Assembly: GCF_964063345.1 (NCBI RefSeq)
Contig: NZ_OZ061318.1
Location: forward strand, 5,394,001 to 5,458,000
Direction: 5' to 3'
DNA length: 64,000 bases
DNA from: Pseudomonas lini
Lineage (GTDB): Bacteria; Pseudomonadota; Gammaproteobacteria; Pseudomonadales; Pseudomonadaceae
Of the stretch, positions 44,213 through 53,027 are shown piece after piece. The notes below the pieces were generated by a model. The model had not been told where the DNA came from. It ran no database searches and saw only the letters and a list, made by a program, of their open reading frames with translations. The number at the start of each line of letters is the position of its first letter. Position 1 is the stretch's first letter. The translations under genes and the position numbers were made by a program.

Positions 44213-44602
44213 ATGAAAAACGCCGCCATCCTTATCTTCGCCTTGATGCTCAGTACCGGGTTCTTCAGCCTGCAAGCAGAAGCGGCGGGGGATGCTGAAG
44301 CCGGTCAGAAGCTATTTAACCGTATCTGCGGCGGCTGTCATCAAGTAGGGACTTCGGCTCGGGGTTCTTTTGGGCCGCAGCTCAATGCGATCTTCGGGCG
44401 CCCTGCGGGAAGCACGACGGACTACCAGTACTCAACCGCGATGAAATCATCAGGCATCATCTGGACCCGCGAAACACTCACCGCCTATATCGAAGCGCCA
44501 AAAGAAGTAGTCCCCGGAACCCGGATGATTTTCTGGGGCCTCAGCGATCCGCAGAAGGTCGAAAACCTGTTGGCCTACCTTCAGACATTTCAGCCGCAAT
44601 AA
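44213..44602 (+). CDS. Class I c-type cytochrome, periplasmic
   Basis: A 129-residue exported cytochrome: signal peptide cut near LQAEAAGDAE (residue 25), heme site CGGCH at 39-43, FGPQLNAIFGRPAGS, and the distal Met in PGTRMIFWGL. It resembles the mitochondrial/alphaproteobacterial cytochrome c2 type and could carry electrons for a periplasmic dehydrogenase; no partner gene is adjacent. TTGGAG precedes the ATG. Confidence 0.93.
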   Translation: MKNAAILIFALMLSTGFFSLQAEAAGDAEAGQKLFNRICGGCHQVGTSARGSFGPQLNAIFGRPAGSTTDYQYSTAMKSSGIIWTRETLTAYIEAPKEVVPGTRMIFWGLSDPQKVENLLAYLQTFQPQ

Positions 44603-44634
44603 TCTGTGCTTATCAACCTGTTTTTGGAATGCCG

Positions 44635-44748
44635 TGTGGCGAGCGAGCTTGCTTGCGCCGGGCTGCGTAGCGGCCCCCAAAATCCGACAGCAATTGCCGA
44701 TTTTTGTGAGTGCTACGCACTCAAGCGGGAGCAAGCTCCCTCGCCACA
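44635..44748. repeat. Long palindromic intergenic element, copy 7
   Basis: Inverted relative to copy 2: TGTGGCGAGCGAGCTTGC first and GCAAGCTCCCTCGCCACA last, with GGGCTGCGTAGCGGCCCC and GAGTGCTACGCACTC inside. It lies between the convergent cytochrome and hypothetical genes. Confidence 0.9.
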
Positions 44749-44772
44749 GGTTCTTCATTCATTGATCGCACC

Positions 44773-45078
44773 TTATCCCCAGGCTTTTCCGAGCTCCTCC
44801 AGACCCGCGTCTTGCAGGTTCTGCGCACTCATGACCACTCGGAATTTGCAGTTGGCCTGAAAGTTGAGAAAGAAGGGTTCGGCATAGCCGGGAATTTCGG
44901 ACGGGTCCTCTACATCGATCAGAAAAATCCCACTTCGCATTCCATCCTGCTCAGTGAAATAAGCCGTCTCCGGCTTAATGGTTTCCAGCACGCGGTTCAT
45001 GATTTCGCCGATTTTTCCGGACCTGACAAGTGCGTTGAAGGGTTCATGGGGAAACTCGACCATCAGTAGCATTTTCAT
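44773..45078 (-). CDS. Small conserved hypothetical protein
   Basis: A 101-residue protein beginning MKMLLMVEFPHEPFNALVRS and containing GIFLIDVEDPSEIPGYAEPF. The layout (strand, helix, strand, helix) suggests a ferredoxin-like/EthD-type fold, as in DUF3303-like proteins; I cannot assign it with certainty. ATG 45078 chosen; the frame extends 25 codons upstream but those residues look unrelated. Confidence 0.7.
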   Translation of the reverse strand: MKMLLMVEFPHEPFNALVRSGKIGEIMNRVLETIKPETAYFTEQDGMRSGIFLIDVEDPSEIPGYAEPFFLNFQANCKFRVVMSAQNLQDAGLEELGKAWG

Positions 45079-45332
45079 TATTCGATACTCTGTTGAGGTG
45101 GCGTGCTCCTTACCCGGATCCTTACTCCTGACGATGATGCCGCAGCCGTGCATTCAGCCGTGCCAACGGTGGTGTGTGGTTAAGAATAGCGAAGGGTTCG
45201 AGGTTGCCGGGGCAGAGTTACGGACGGTTATTCTCCCCTGTTTCGAGTTCGCAGCTCCTCGCAATCCGTCTTGAACGCTTAGACGGAACTCCGTCTGCGG
45301 GCTGAAGAATTTTTCCCGATGCTTCCTCAGGT

Positions 45333-46091
45333 TTACAGGAACAGGTCGTAGGACAGTTTGCCGATCAGGATCACCAGCAACACCAGGAACAGAGCCCGGA
45401 CAAAGGGCACGCCTTTATGAACCGCCAGCCAGGTGCCGGTCAGTGCGCCCAGGATGTTGAATGCCGCCATGGGAATTGCGATCAGGTAGAGCACGTTACC
45501 CGTCGGAATGAAGAACATCAGCGCCGCTACGTTGGTCGCGATGTTCACTAGCTTGGCTGACGCCGAGGCATGAAGGAAGTCGAAGGCGAAGCAGCGGATA
45601 AACAGGAAGATCAGGAAGCTGCCAGTGCCGGGACCGAACAGTCCGTCGTAGAAGCCGATGGCACCGCCGATGACGATCGCCAGCAGTTTTTCCTTGGTAC
45701 CGATGCGCATGGGCTTGTGCAGGGCGCCGAAGTCCTTTTTCCAGAAGGTGTAGATCGCCATGAGCACGATCAATACCAGCACCGCCGGCCGGATCATCGA
45801 CTGGGGTACAAACGACACCGTGGCCGCTCCGAAGAAGGCCATGACAAAGGCTGCACAGGCGGCCGGGATCACCAGCCCCCAGTCGATCACCACCTTGCGC
45901 ACGAAGGACCGAGCCGCGAATGCGGTGCCGCACGCTGCCGCAACCTTATTGGTACCTAACAGCGCCGCCGGTTGCGCCGTGGGCAGCACGTTGAACAGCG
46001 CGGGTATCTGGATCAGTCCGCCGCCGCCCACCGCTGCATCGATCAGGCCGGCGGCGAAGGCGAATACGCAAAGGATGACAATATCGACCAT
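45333..46091 (-). CDS. TSUP-family transporter (TauE/SafE)
   Basis: A 252-residue membrane protein with about eight helices and the TauE/SafE motifs: FAAGLIDAAVGGGGLIQIPALF near the N-terminus and its repeat GAIGFYDGLFGPGTGSFLIF in the middle. The family exports sulfite, sulfoacetate or other organic acids. It lies divergent from the LysR gene at 46.9 kb, though two or three small genes lie between. Confidence 0.93.
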   Translation of the reverse strand: MVDIVILCVFAFAAGLIDAAVGGGGLIQIPALFNVLPTAQPAALLGTNKVAAACGTAFAARSFVRKVVIDWGLVIPAACAAFVMAFFGAATVSFVPQSMIRPAVLVLIVLMAIYTFWKKDFGALHKPMRIGTKEKLLAIVIGGAIGFYDGLFGPGTGSFLIFLFIRCFAFDFLHASASAKLVNIATNVAALMFFIPTGNVLYLIAIPMAAFNILGALTGTWLAVHKGVPFVRALFLVLLVILIGKLSYDLFL

Positions 46092-46146
46092 GAAATCAGG
46101 CTCTGATGATGAAAGGGTGGTGAGGGTCCAGCGGTTTCAACGTGTT

Positions 46147-46230
46147 TCATAGCGCCCAAATCAGGGTCAGTTGGTCGCACCCTGCCGCCTCCCGTAAAGC
46201 CTCAATTGAGTCGTCGAGAGATTGGGTCAA
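46147..46230 (-). CDS. Possible 27-residue coupled small protein
   Basis: A TTG start overlaps the stop of the 104-residue gene as TTGA, with AAGGAG 9 bases upstream inside that gene. The frame encodes MTQSLDDSIEALREAAGCDQ and seven more residues before TGA. It could be real and coupled, or a chance frame; it is too short for codon statistics. Confidence 0.3.
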   Translation of the reverse strand: MTQSLDDSIEALREAAGCDQLTLIWAL

Positions 46231-46541
46231 TCGTTCTGCTCCTTAATCAAAGTGAACCAGACCACGCCAACGCCACGGATCTTTGCCATATTTCGGGCAA
46301 AGCGCCCATCGGCGCTGCAGCGCATTGCGCGAAGCTCGTGCCCAAACTGCAGCGATAACAGCTCGACATTTCGTTGATCGACGAAAATTTTGTTATCGGC
46401 AAGCACCAACGCCTTAATTGCAATTCCCGCCTCACGCATGTCGCGAGTCAGGGCATTGAAGGCTGCCAGCTTTGCAGAAAACTCTTCGGTGAGAATGCTC
46501 AACGGCTCAGCCCCATCCTGGGTTTGCCGCACCGGCGCCAT
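46227..46541 (-). CDS. Hypothetical 104-residue protein
   Basis: A small alpha/beta protein beginning MAPVRQTQDGAEPLSILTEE, with AIKALVLADNKIFVDQRNVE and ending VWFTLIKEQND. GAGGG lies nine bases before the ATG. No family is recognised. It appears to be the middle member of a string of small minus-strand genes (51, 104 and 27 residues). Confidence 0.55.
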   Translation of the reverse strand: MAPVRQTQDGAEPLSILTEEFSAKLAAFNALTRDMREAGIAIKALVLADNKIFVDQRNVELLSLQFGHELRAMRCSADGRFARNMAKIRGVGVVWFTLIKEQND

Positions 46542-46608
46542 GGGAAGTGACCCTCATGGAGATCAGGATGTTCCGAAAGCGCGGGGCTCATATCAGGGTT
46601 AATGGATG

Positions 46609-46764
46609 TTAAATCCCGGCTTCATCCTTCGTTTGAGCAGGTCTTGGCGTAACCGCCTTCTCCCCATCATCAATCGCCGCCTTACCCATTGCCGTTAAAT
46701 CATGCGCTGCCCAGGCATGTCGGTCGGTGTCTCTTGCGAAAGCTGCGCCTGCTTGCTCGGTCAT
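46609..46764 (-). CDS. Possible 51-residue small protein
   Basis: An open frame MTEQAGAAFARDTDRHAWAA... ending DEAGI, with AGGGG six bases before ATG. Its codon choice looks like that of the neighbours, and it ends 67 bp before the 104-residue gene on the same strand. No family recognised. The rest of the 340-bp interval 46542-46882 holds only promoter DNA for the divergent LysR gene. Confidence 0.4.
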   Translation of the reverse strand: MTEQAGAAFARDTDRHAWAAHDLTAMGKAAIDDGEKAVTPRPAQTKDEAGI

Positions 46765-46882
46765 TTTCTGCCCCTGTCACTTACATCCTTGTGAGTTGAG
46801 CGGGAAGGTTAACGGAAGCGCTTTTTTTGTGTTGCAATGCCACGTTGTGAAAAGTGCAATGAGGTGGTCGGTGGCATTGAAT

Positions 46883-47800
46883 ATGTTGGGGGAACTTGAA
46901 GCCTTCGCGACGGTGGCTCGCAAGCGCAGCTTCATCGCGGCGGCACGTACTCTGGGGCGCTCCCCCAGTGCGCTGACCCGTGCCGTTCAAGCCCTGGAGG
47001 AAAGTGTCGGGGTCAAGTTATTCAATCGCTCCTCCAATGTCGTGAGCTTGACCGAAGCGGGTGAGCGCTTGATGCCTCACGCTTACAAAATGCTGGATCT
47101 GCAACGTGAGGCGGATGAAGACCTGGCCGGTCTCAGCGGCCTGGCCTATGGCTGGATCCGCTTTTCCGCCCCCGAGTTTCTCGGACACGGGGTATTGCCC
47201 CGATTGATCGCGCAGTACAGCGAGCGTTATCCAGACGTGAACGTCGATGTGATTTTCACCGATGAGACCATCGACCCGGCCAAGAGCAAGCTGGACTTCT
47301 CGATTCGCGGCGCGTTTGCGCAATCCAGTGACCTGATCGGCTATCCGCTCTGGAATTATTCACGTTACCTGTATGCCAGCCCCGGGTATCTGGAGCGGCG
47401 CGGGATGCCCGACTCCATCGAGGCGCTGGAATCGCACTCGCTGATCCTGCATACGGCGCCGCGGATTCTCAAGGAGTGGAATTTCCGCAGTGAAGAGCAG
47501 GCCATCAGCTTTCGGGTTCATCCAAAGTTTCGTTTCAGCTCCGGTTTGGCGGTATTCCAGGCGGCCCTGGCGGGCGTCGGGATCGCCCGCCTGGCGGACT
47601 GGATGGCGGAGCCCGAAGTGAAAGCGGGGCGCCTGCTGCGGGTGTGTCCCGAGTACAAGCTCACCTCCAGCAGCGGTGAGAGCCCGCAGATGCACGCGGT
47701 GTACCCGGCCGGGAATCTGCCGCTGCGGGTGAAGTCGTTGTTGGAAGTGATCCGTGGCTTTGGCGACAGTCTTGATCGAAAGCATGCGGTGACGTTTTAG
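46883..47800 (+). CDS. LysR-family transcriptional regulator
   Basis: A 305-residue regulator: helix-turn-helix in LEAFATVARKRSFIAAARTL / GRSPSALTRAVQALEESVGV, effector-binding domain with GLAYGWIRFSAPEFLGHGVL, FSSGLAVFQAALAGVGIARL. This is the subtype with a short C-terminus, often controlling a nearby enzyme or transporter. ATG 46883 (GGTGG upstream) is chosen; ATG 46859 and the longer frame to 46727 are alternatives. Confidence 0.9.
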   Translation: MLGELEAFATVARKRSFIAAARTLGRSPSALTRAVQALEESVGVKLFNRSSNVVSLTEAGERLMPHAYKMLDLQREADEDLAGLSGLAYGWIRFSAPEFLGHGVLPRLIAQYSERYPDVNVDVIFTDETIDPAKSKLDFSIRGAFAQSSDLIGYPLWNYSRYLYASPGYLERRGMPDSIEALESHSLILHTAPRILKEWNFRSEEQAISFRVHPKFRFSSGLAVFQAALAGVGIARLADWMAEPEVKAGRLLRVCPEYKLTSSSGESPQMHAVYPAGNLPLRVKSLLEVIRGFGDSLDRKHAVTF

Positions 47801-47853
47801 CGCAACTACCCCCTGCAATACCTGTTCAACGGCGAAGCCCGTACCATTTCTCA

Positions 47854-48015
47854 TTACTGCTCAAGCATCAAGCTACGCCAAATGATTGTCTGCGGTTCTA
47901 CAGGCGTGACGTTCGGTTGCAGCTGTTCCTTTTTATTGGGGTTTTGCGGGGCCGGCTCAATGGGTTCCGGTGACGGATTCTGATGCTTGGCAGGATGCGC
48001 TTTGTCTACTGGCAT
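47854..48015 (-). CDS. Possible small Pro/Asn-rich protein
   Basis: A 53-residue frame MPVDKAHPAKHQNPSPEPIE... ending IWRSLMLEQ. It lies between the LysR stop and the oxidoreductase stop. It has no clear ribosome-binding site, but the low-complexity Pro-Glu-Asn middle resembles small Pseudomonas proteins seen elsewhere. Weakly supported. Confidence 0.3.
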   Translation of the reverse strand: MPVDKAHPAKHQNPSPEPIEPAPQNPNKKEQLQPNVTPVEPQTIIWRSLMLEQ

Positions 48016-48028
48016 TTTATGTAAGTAC

Positions 48029-49027
48029 TTATTTGATCTTAACGGTGACCTTGCCTTTTGATCTGCCCTGTTCGACATACCTCAAAGCATCTGCCGTTAA
48101 TTCAAAGGGAAAGGATCGATCAATGACCGGTTTGATAACGCCTGCTTCGATGAGCGTGGTGATTTCTTGTAGTTGCGTGCCATTTGCGCGCATAAACAAA
48201 AATGAATAGCCGACACCCTGCTTGCGTGCCTTTCTTCGAATACCGCTGCTCAACAGGCGCATGATTTGCCTCAACCCCCAGGACAATCCCTGCTCTTGGG
48301 CGAACTGCGCCGTCGGCGGTCCCGAAATGGAAATGAGCTGGCCGCCAGGCTTCAGAACCTTGAGCGATTTCTCCAGTACATCGGCGCCCAGGCTGTTCAA
48401 TACCACGTCATAATCGTGCAACTCGCTTTCGAAGTTCTGCTGTTTGTAATCGATGACCACGTCCGCCCCCAGTGCCTTCACCCACTCGACATTCGGGGTG
48501 CTCGTGGTGGTCGCAACAAAGGCTCCGAGGTGTTTGGCGAGTTGGATGGCAATGGTGCCGACACCGCCGGATCCGGCGTGAATCAATATCTTCTGGCCCT
48601 TTTTCAAGTGACCGGTTTCAACCAGCGCCTGCCAGGCCGTCAGAGCGACCAAGGGGATGGACGCGGCTTCAGCCATGTTGATATTTGAGGGTTTCAGCGC
48701 GAGCGCGTTTTCGTTCACCGCAATCAGTTCAGCAAAAGTCCCGATCCGTCCCTCAGGCGGGCGTGCATAGACTTCGTCTCCTGGCTTGAATCGCTTCACC
48801 GCCGAGCCTGTCCCAACCACGATTCCGGCCAGATCATTGCCCAGCACCAGCGGAAATGAATAGGGCAGGATCAGTTTGAATTCGCCAGTGCGGATCTTCG
48901 AGTCCAACTGGTTCACGCTTGCGGCATGCACTTGAACCAGGACGTCATGGACACCTACCGAAGGGTCGGGCACTTCGCCTATATGCCCATTCTGTTTGCC
49001 GTAGCGATCGATAAAAAATGCCTTCAT
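48029..49027 (-). CDS. NADP-dependent medium-chain oxidoreductase (quinone-reductase type)
   Basis: A 332-residue zinc-independent MDR: N-terminal GroES-like domain (VHAASVNQLDSKIRTGEFKL, FPLVLGNDLAGIVVGTGSAV) and Rossmann domain with ILIHAGSGGVGTIAIQLAKH. It lacks the structural-zinc cysteines. Members reduce quinones or enones. It lies downstream of the fused OYE/hydrolase remnant on the same strand, so it probably belonged to that operon and may now be driven from its promoter. ATG 49027 chosen. Confidence 0.92.
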   Translation of the reverse strand: MKAFFIDRYGKQNGHIGEVPDPSVGVHDVLVQVHAASVNQLDSKIRTGEFKLILPYSFPLVLGNDLAGIVVGTGSAVKRFKPGDEVYARPPEGRIGTFAELIAVNENALALKPSNINMAEAASIPLVALTAWQALVETGHLKKGQKILIHAGSGGVGTIAIQLAKHLGAFVATTTSTPNVEWVKALGADVVIDYKQQNFESELHDYDVVLNSLGADVLEKSLKVLKPGGQLISISGPPTAQFAQEQGLSWGLRQIMRLLSSGIRRKARKQGVGYSFLFMRANGTQLQEITTLIEAGVIKPVIDRSFPFELTADALRYVEQGRSKGKVTVKIK

Positions 49028-49104
49028 GATGATGCTGCTCTCGTCAGTTCGAATGAGGGAGGGAAGGGTTCCCTGCAAAGTTGGTGCGATAAAACTCATT
49101 GCTG

Positions 49105-49650
49105 TCAGGCATCGAGGAACGCCAAAGTCTTTTCCACAAAATCAACATGATGTTGGAAAATTCCGCCGTGCCCGGCATCTTCGTAAATGATCAATTGTGC
49201 GTTGGGAATGCGGTTTGCCAGCGCGATCGAGTTGACTGTGGGCACCATGAGGTCTTTGTCCCCGTTGGCTATCAGTACCGGGATTCGCAGGCGGCCGAGG
49301 TCTTGTGGCGCCTGTTTGCCTCCTGCGACGATGGCTCTCAACGGCCGTAGAAAAGCGGTGGGCGTTGGGCCTTTGTCTCGATCTTTCTGGCGTTCTTTCA
49401 GACGTTTCAAAAACTCCGATGCGGCTTGGCGGCCGTTGGCCGTCGAGGTAAAGAACAGGTAGAACTTGGGACCTCGCTGCGTCAACAAGCCTTTGATCAT
49501 CAATGGCCATGCCACTGAACCGACCCTGTCGATACCTGCGCCACCGGCAGGTCCGGTCCCGGCGAGAATCATTCTGCGCACCAGTCCGGGAGCCTTCAGG
49601 GCGATGTCCTGAGCGACGAATCCGCCGAGTGAAAAACCGAGCAGCCTTCG
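49105..49650 (-). pseudogene. Alpha/beta hydrolase, N-terminal half deleted
   Basis: About 180 residues remain, beginning at the nucleophile elbow LLGFSLGGFVAQDIALKAPG and running through IPVLIANGDKDLMVP (acid) to the catalytic His in YEDAGHGGIFQHHVDFVEK. The upstream half, with the oxyanion strand, is absent: the sequence instead continues into the start of an Old Yellow Enzyme gene in another frame. A frame to 49845 exists but its extra residues are not hydrolase-like. Probably non-functional. Confidence 0.85.
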
Positions 49651-49745
49651 CCTGCACGGTTGCGCGTCAACGGAGCGAGGACGATTCGGTTCGATAGCGT
49701 CAGGGAGCCCAGCGTGTAGGGAGTGAACAGATTCTGGTCGGTCAT
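49648..49745 (-). pseudogene. 5' fragment of an Old Yellow Enzyme (alkene reductase) gene
   Basis: ATG 49745 opens MTDQNLFTPYTLGSLTLSNR and continues IVLAPLTRNRAGEG, the classic N-terminus of NemA/XenB-type FMN alkene reductases. After about 33 codons homology stops and the frame runs into hydrolase sequence out of frame. The remaining ~330 residues are gone. The promoter region is kept, opposite the TetR gene that normally controls it. Confidence 0.85.
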
Positions 49746-49893
49746 GTGGTGTTTCTTCCCTGCCCGTTGATGAATAGCGCTGTTGTTCGGGATTAGGATG
49801 ATGATCGAAATCTAAGCTGTCAATGAATTTGATTGCGTTCAACATCTATGTACCATGGGCGCATGATTTCCAAGCGCAAACGAGGTATTGCAC

Positions 49894-50481
49894 GTGAGAG
49901 TGACCAAGGCCCAGGCACAGGCCAATCGCGAGCACATCGTCGAGACGGCCTCTGTATTGTTTCGTGAGCGAGGTTTTGACGGTGTAGGCGTGGCGGACCT
50001 CATGGCGGCTGCCGGATTCACCCATGGAGGTTTCTACAAACATTTCGGCTCGAAGGCTGATTTGATGGCTGAAGCCTCCGCCCACAGCCTTTCCCGATCG
50101 CTAGCCAGTGCTGAAGCGCTCGATATTCAGGGGTTTATCGATTTGTATGTGTCGAGGGATCACCGGGACGGGCGCGGCAGCGGATGCACGATGGCTGCTT
50201 TGAGTGGCGACGCTGCGCGCCAGCCTTGCGAGCTGAAGGCGGCGTTTGCCGAAGGTATCGAGCGCACGCTGCAAACGCTGGGGGAAAAGTATCCATCGGG
50301 GCCAGATGCGGCACCTGGGGACGCGAGAGTGAAGATGATCGACATGTTGGCGCATGCTGTCGGCGCGATCGTGTTATCGCGTGCTTGCCCGGATGACTCG
50401 TCTCTGGCCGATGAAATACTCGAGGTTTGCCACGCTCAGATGACTGCCTCATTGCCTGTGCAGTCAGCCAGTGAACCGTAG
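49894..50481 (+). CDS. TetR-family repressor
   Basis: A ~195-residue regulator with an N-terminal helix-turn-helix (HIVETASVLFRERGFDGVGV, ADLMAAAGFTHGGFYKHFGS) and a TetR_C ligand domain containing a Cys (GSGCTMAALSGD; LSRACPDD). It resembles NemR-type sensors of electrophiles that control alkene reductases. Its divergent partner here is the truncated OYE gene, so it may now be without a main target. GTG 49894 with CGAGG upstream; the TTG at 49888 is also in frame. Confidence 0.9.
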   Translation: MRVTKAQAQANREHIVETASVLFRERGFDGVGVADLMAAAGFTHGGFYKHFGSKADLMAEASAHSLSRSLASAEALDIQGFIDLYVSRDHRDGRGSGCTMAALSGDAARQPCELKAAFAEGIERTLQTLGEKYPSGPDAAPGDARVKMIDMLAHAVGAIVLSRACPDDSSLADEILEVCHAQMTASLPVQSASEP

Positions 50482-50573
50482 GGTGGAGGGTGATTTGCGC
50501 CACAAAATAGAGCCGCTTTCGACGGATTCAACCCGAGGCAGTCATCGAGACTGCCAGTCGCGATGGTTCTGAA

Positions 50574-51476
50574 TCAGGTTCGCAAGTCGCCCACTCTGAT
50601 GAATTCGATGAGGGCGTTCAAGGCCGGCGGCACATGGCGTCGGCTGGAGTAATAAAGAAAGAATCGGCTTGGCGGTGCTTTCCATTCCTGGAGTATCTCT
50701 CTGAGATGCCCTTTGCGGATTTCGTCACGCGCCAGCTCCTCGTAGACATAGGCAATCCCAGCGCCATCTTTCGCCGCCTGGATCATCAGCGCATCGTCTT
50801 CCAGAATGAGCGGGCCTGTGACGGATAACCGTATCGGTTGACCGTCTGCTTGATACTCCCAAGCGTAAAGTTTGCCGCTGGGAAAACGCCTGGCAATGCA
50901 CGAATGCTCGAGCAAGTCGCGGGGGGCGTGCGCGATCCCCTTTGCGGCCAGATAGGCATCCGAAGCAACGGTCACGAACGATTGAGGTGCGCCGACAGGG
51001 ACTGCGATCATGTCACCGGCCAGGCTTTCACCAAAGCGGACTCCAGCGTCAAATCCGTCGTTCACGATATCGGTCAATCCATCGTCGGTGATCAGGTCCA
51101 ACTGGATACGGGGATACCTGGCCACGAAGGGCGCGAGCACTTTTGCAAAAACGATACGAGCCGCCGGACGCGCCACGTTAAGGCGAAGTTTGCCAGCGGG
51201 CACTTCCTGCATCGAGGTCAATTGCGCCAATACATCGGCAACCTGGTTCAGCGTCGGTACCAGCGTGGCCAATAGCTGTTGGCCGGCCTCGGTAGGGGTC
51301 ACGCTACGAGTGGTTCGGTTCAGCAGCCTGATGCCCAGGCGTGCTTCCAACGCTCGCAACGCGTGACTCAACGCGGAAGCCGAAACACCACGCTCGTCGG
51401 CCGCCTTACGGAAGCTGCGATGGCGAGCGACGGCGGCAAAGGCATCGAGTTCAGAGAGATCGGGGTGATTACTCAT
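50574..51476 (-). CDS. LysR-family regulator divergent from an aldo/keto reductase
   Basis: A 300-residue regulator: DNA-binding LDAFAAVARHRSFRKAADER / GVSASALSHALRALEARLGI, LLNRTTRSVTPTEAG, and effector domain with VRFGESLAGDMIAVPVG and DGAGIAYVYEELARDEIRKG. This subgroup (about 300 residues) is typically divergent from the gene it controls, here an aldo/keto reductase 92 bp away. Effector unknown. Confidence 0.93.
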   Translation of the reverse strand: MSNHPDLSELDAFAAVARHRSFRKAADERGVSASALSHALRALEARLGIRLLNRTTRSVTPTEAGQQLLATLVPTLNQVADVLAQLTSMQEVPAGKLRLNVARPAARIVFAKVLAPFVARYPRIQLDLITDDGLTDIVNDGFDAGVRFGESLAGDMIAVPVGAPQSFVTVASDAYLAAKGIAHAPRDLLEHSCIARRFPSGKLYAWEYQADGQPIRLSVTGPLILEDDALMIQAAKDGAGIAYVYEELARDEIRKGHLREILQEWKAPPSRFFLYYSSRRHVPPALNALIEFIRVGDLRT

Positions 51477-51568
51477 GAATACTGTTCAGTAGTTCAAATA
51501 CGATTACCCATCTTATCGCCATCAGATCTCTCCCGGATACTTCTCACATCATCTGTGGAGAGATCGCT

Positions 51569-52576
51569 ATGCAAAAGAATCGTCTTGGATCGTCGGATTT
51601 TCTGATTTCGCCTATTGGCTTGGGGACGTGGGCAATCGCTGGCACCGGCTGGGAGTACAGTTGGGGAGCGCAGGATGACAAGGACAGCCTGAGTGCACTT
51701 GAATATGCCGTCGAACGCGGCGTGAACTGGATTGATACCGCTGCGGTTTATGGCTTGGGCCATGCGGAGCAATTAGTGGGGCAATTGCTGCGTCGGGTGC
51801 CAGTCTCTCGGCGTCCTTTGGTGTTCACCAAAGGCAGCTTGGTCTGGGACCCGGTCACGAAGCAGATTTCGCACTCACTGGCCCCCCAATCCTTGCTCGC
51901 CGAGATCGACGCAAGCTTGCGCAGGCTCCAAGTCGAGACTATCGATCTTTATCAGATCCACTGGCCTGCCTTTCCTGCGGACGCAAGCAGTGAAGGTATT
52001 GAAATGGCGCTTTCGGCTTTGGCCGCCGCGCGCGATCAAGGAAAAATTCGCGCGATCGGCGTATCGAATTTCGATGTCGCTCAACTCAAGCGGGCGCAGG
52101 CGGTGACAGAGATCGTTTCGCTTCAGCCGCCGTACTCCGCCTTGATGCGGGACATCGAGAAAGACGTCCTGCCATTCTGTGAGCAGGCCGGGTTGGGTGT
52201 CCTTGCCTATTCCACACTTCAATCGGGGCTACTGTCCGGCAGCATGACGCGCGAACGCATCTCGCAACTGCCCGAAGACGATTGGCGCAAGGCCCGAAGT
52301 GCTGATTTCCAGGAGCCCCGTTTGAGTGCGAACCTGACATTGGTTGACGTCATGTCACGCATTGGAGCAAGGCACGGGGTGAGCGCTGCGGCGGTCGCCA
52401 TCGCCTGGGTACTTCGCCAACCAGTAGTGACGGGCGCCATTGTCGGAGCCCGCCACCCAGCACAAGTAGACGGACTGATTGCAGCCTCGGCGTTGCGCCT
52501 TAGCGCCGCGGAAATCGACGAAATTCGACCGTTCCTGCCGTCGGGCATGGGAACAAATGTCCCCGGCGCAGCCTGA
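51569..52576 (+). CDS. Aldo/keto reductase
   Basis: A 335-residue (alpha/beta)8 NADPH-dependent reductase. Catalytic residues: Asp and Tyr in WIDTAAVYGLGHAE, Lys in VFTKGSLVWD and His in DLYQIHWPAF. The family's NADP site is in VTGAIVGARHPAQVD. Sits with its likely LysR regulator. GGAGAG precedes the ATG. Substrates are carbonyl compounds, otherwise unknown. Confidence 0.94.
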   Translation: MQKNRLGSSDFLISPIGLGTWAIAGTGWEYSWGAQDDKDSLSALEYAVERGVNWIDTAAVYGLGHAEQLVGQLLRRVPVSRRPLVFTKGSLVWDPVTKQISHSLAPQSLLAEIDASLRRLQVETIDLYQIHWPAFPADASSEGIEMALSALAAARDQGKIRAIGVSNFDVAQLKRAQAVTEIVSLQPPYSALMRDIEKDVLPFCEQAGLGVLAYSTLQSGLLSGSMTRERISQLPEDDWRKARSADFQEPRLSANLTLVDVMSRIGARHGVSAAAVAIAWVLRQPVVTGAIVGARHPAQVDGLIAASALRLSAAEIDEIRPFLPSGMGTNVPGAA

Positions 52577-52675
52577 CACTGTTGAACAGAGGTGAGCGTT
52601 CGCCGGCCAGTCTTGTTGTTCATGAGCCCGATCATCGGCTGGTCGAATAACGCCCGGTTCGGGTGCGTGACGCGC

Positions 52676-52897
52676 TCATCGCGGGAGTCGCACTTTCGCA
52701 AAGTACGAGGCTGCACCGTGCATGACGAGATCCTGCGCTTCAAACTGACGGCAGCGACCAACGGGCTGGAAAACACCGATTCGGCGATTGCAGACATTGC
52801 GTACAACTGCGGCTTCAAATCTGCGCAGTATCTGCACACAGTGTTCCGCCGCGAGTTTGGCTGTACCCCCGTGAATTCCAGCAGGGCGCCAACGTAG
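52676..52897 (+). pseudogene. C-terminal remnant of an AraC/XylR-type regulator
   Basis: The frame reads SRESHFRKVRGCTVHDEILR...IADIAYNCGFKSAQYLHTVF RREFGCTP, matching the second helix-turn-helix of XylR-like AraC regulators. No upstream regulator sequence is present between the aldo/keto reductase and this stretch (52577-52675), so the gene is truncated. It ends in TAG at 52895. Confidence 0.75.
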
Positions 52898-53027
52898 CGA
52901 TCCAGTAATCGTTGGGCCGAGTCATCGCCTGGTCGCGTAAATTTGAAATGCACGGCGTTGCTCGACAGAATCTCTCCCCAATCCGGCCAAAGGTGCCGGA
53001 CGTTCGTGGTGAAAAAAGGAACCGCAG

